From the NCBI GenBank assembly GCA_947311115.1, contig CAMZKE010000015.1:1-50022 (forward strand): 50,022 nt of DNA, given 5' to 3'. The stretch is from an uncultured Bacteroidales bacterium (lineage in GTDB: Bacteria > Bacteroidota > Bacteroidia > Bacteroidales > JAFGXI01). The translations under genes and the position numbers were made by a program. Each line of letters opens with the position of its first letter. Position 1 is the first letter of the stretch. The notes below the pieces were generated by a model that was not told the origin of the DNA, made no database searches, and saw nothing but the letters and a program-made list of their open reading frames with translations. Of this stretch, positions 49,922 to 50,022 are shown piece by piece.

Positions 49922-50004
49922 GTAAGCGTTCGGCAAAGCACGTACATATATTATTTCAAAGGTGTAAGCGTTCGGCAAAGCACGTACATATATTATTTCA
50001 AAGG
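49922..50004 (+). repeat. Tandem 41-bp repeat resembling an IS66-family terminus
   Basis: GTAAGCGTTCGGCAAAGCACGTACATATATTATTTCAAAGG at 49922-49962 and identically at 49964-50004; first 20 nt differ at 3 positions from the left-edge terminus. Confidence 0.85.
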
Positions 50005-50022
50005 CGACCAATTTTGAGGTAA

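Noticed and set aside
49922-50022. Direct repeats at right edge as a CRISPR array
   Set aside because: Only two copies with a 1-nt separator and no spacers; sequence begins like an IS66 terminus.
1-50022. Whole window as a composite transposon between two IS66-like ends
   Set aside because: The interval contains core genes (dnaN, guaB, fabI, tgt, surA), so it is ordinary chromosome that happens to have IS ends at both edges.

Overview
AT-rich chromosomal window from a Bacteroidota-type genome. Supporting signs are TAnnTTTG-like -7 promoter motifs, type IX secretion sorting domains, a PorT-like protein and the nfeD-floA pair. It is mostly a dense set of housekeeping and envelope genes: dnaN, guaB, fabI, tgt, udk, rocD, apbE, PBP1A, LptF/G permease, a PpiC/SurA cluster, moxR, clpS and nfeD-floA, plus one tRNA-Cys. 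I found no convincing CRISPR, prophage, toxin-antitoxin, defence or BGC locus. The least ordinary signals are: (1) an IS66-like terminus with a tnpB start at the left edge, abutting a truncated MFS gene; (2) a tandem 41-bp IS66-like end at the right edge; (3) a MITE-like family with TIR AACCCGCATTATTCAT flanked by TA; (4) a two-hairpin ~90-bp repeat family sitting next to stop codons; (5) a ~122-bp near-full-length hairpin; (6) a tandem paralog pair with a DUF2723-like motif in an apparent operon with an ECF sigma factor and a single-TM protein; (7) a superoxide reductase that looks like an exported lipoprotein. All functional calls come from reading protein motifs by eye. No database searches were run.
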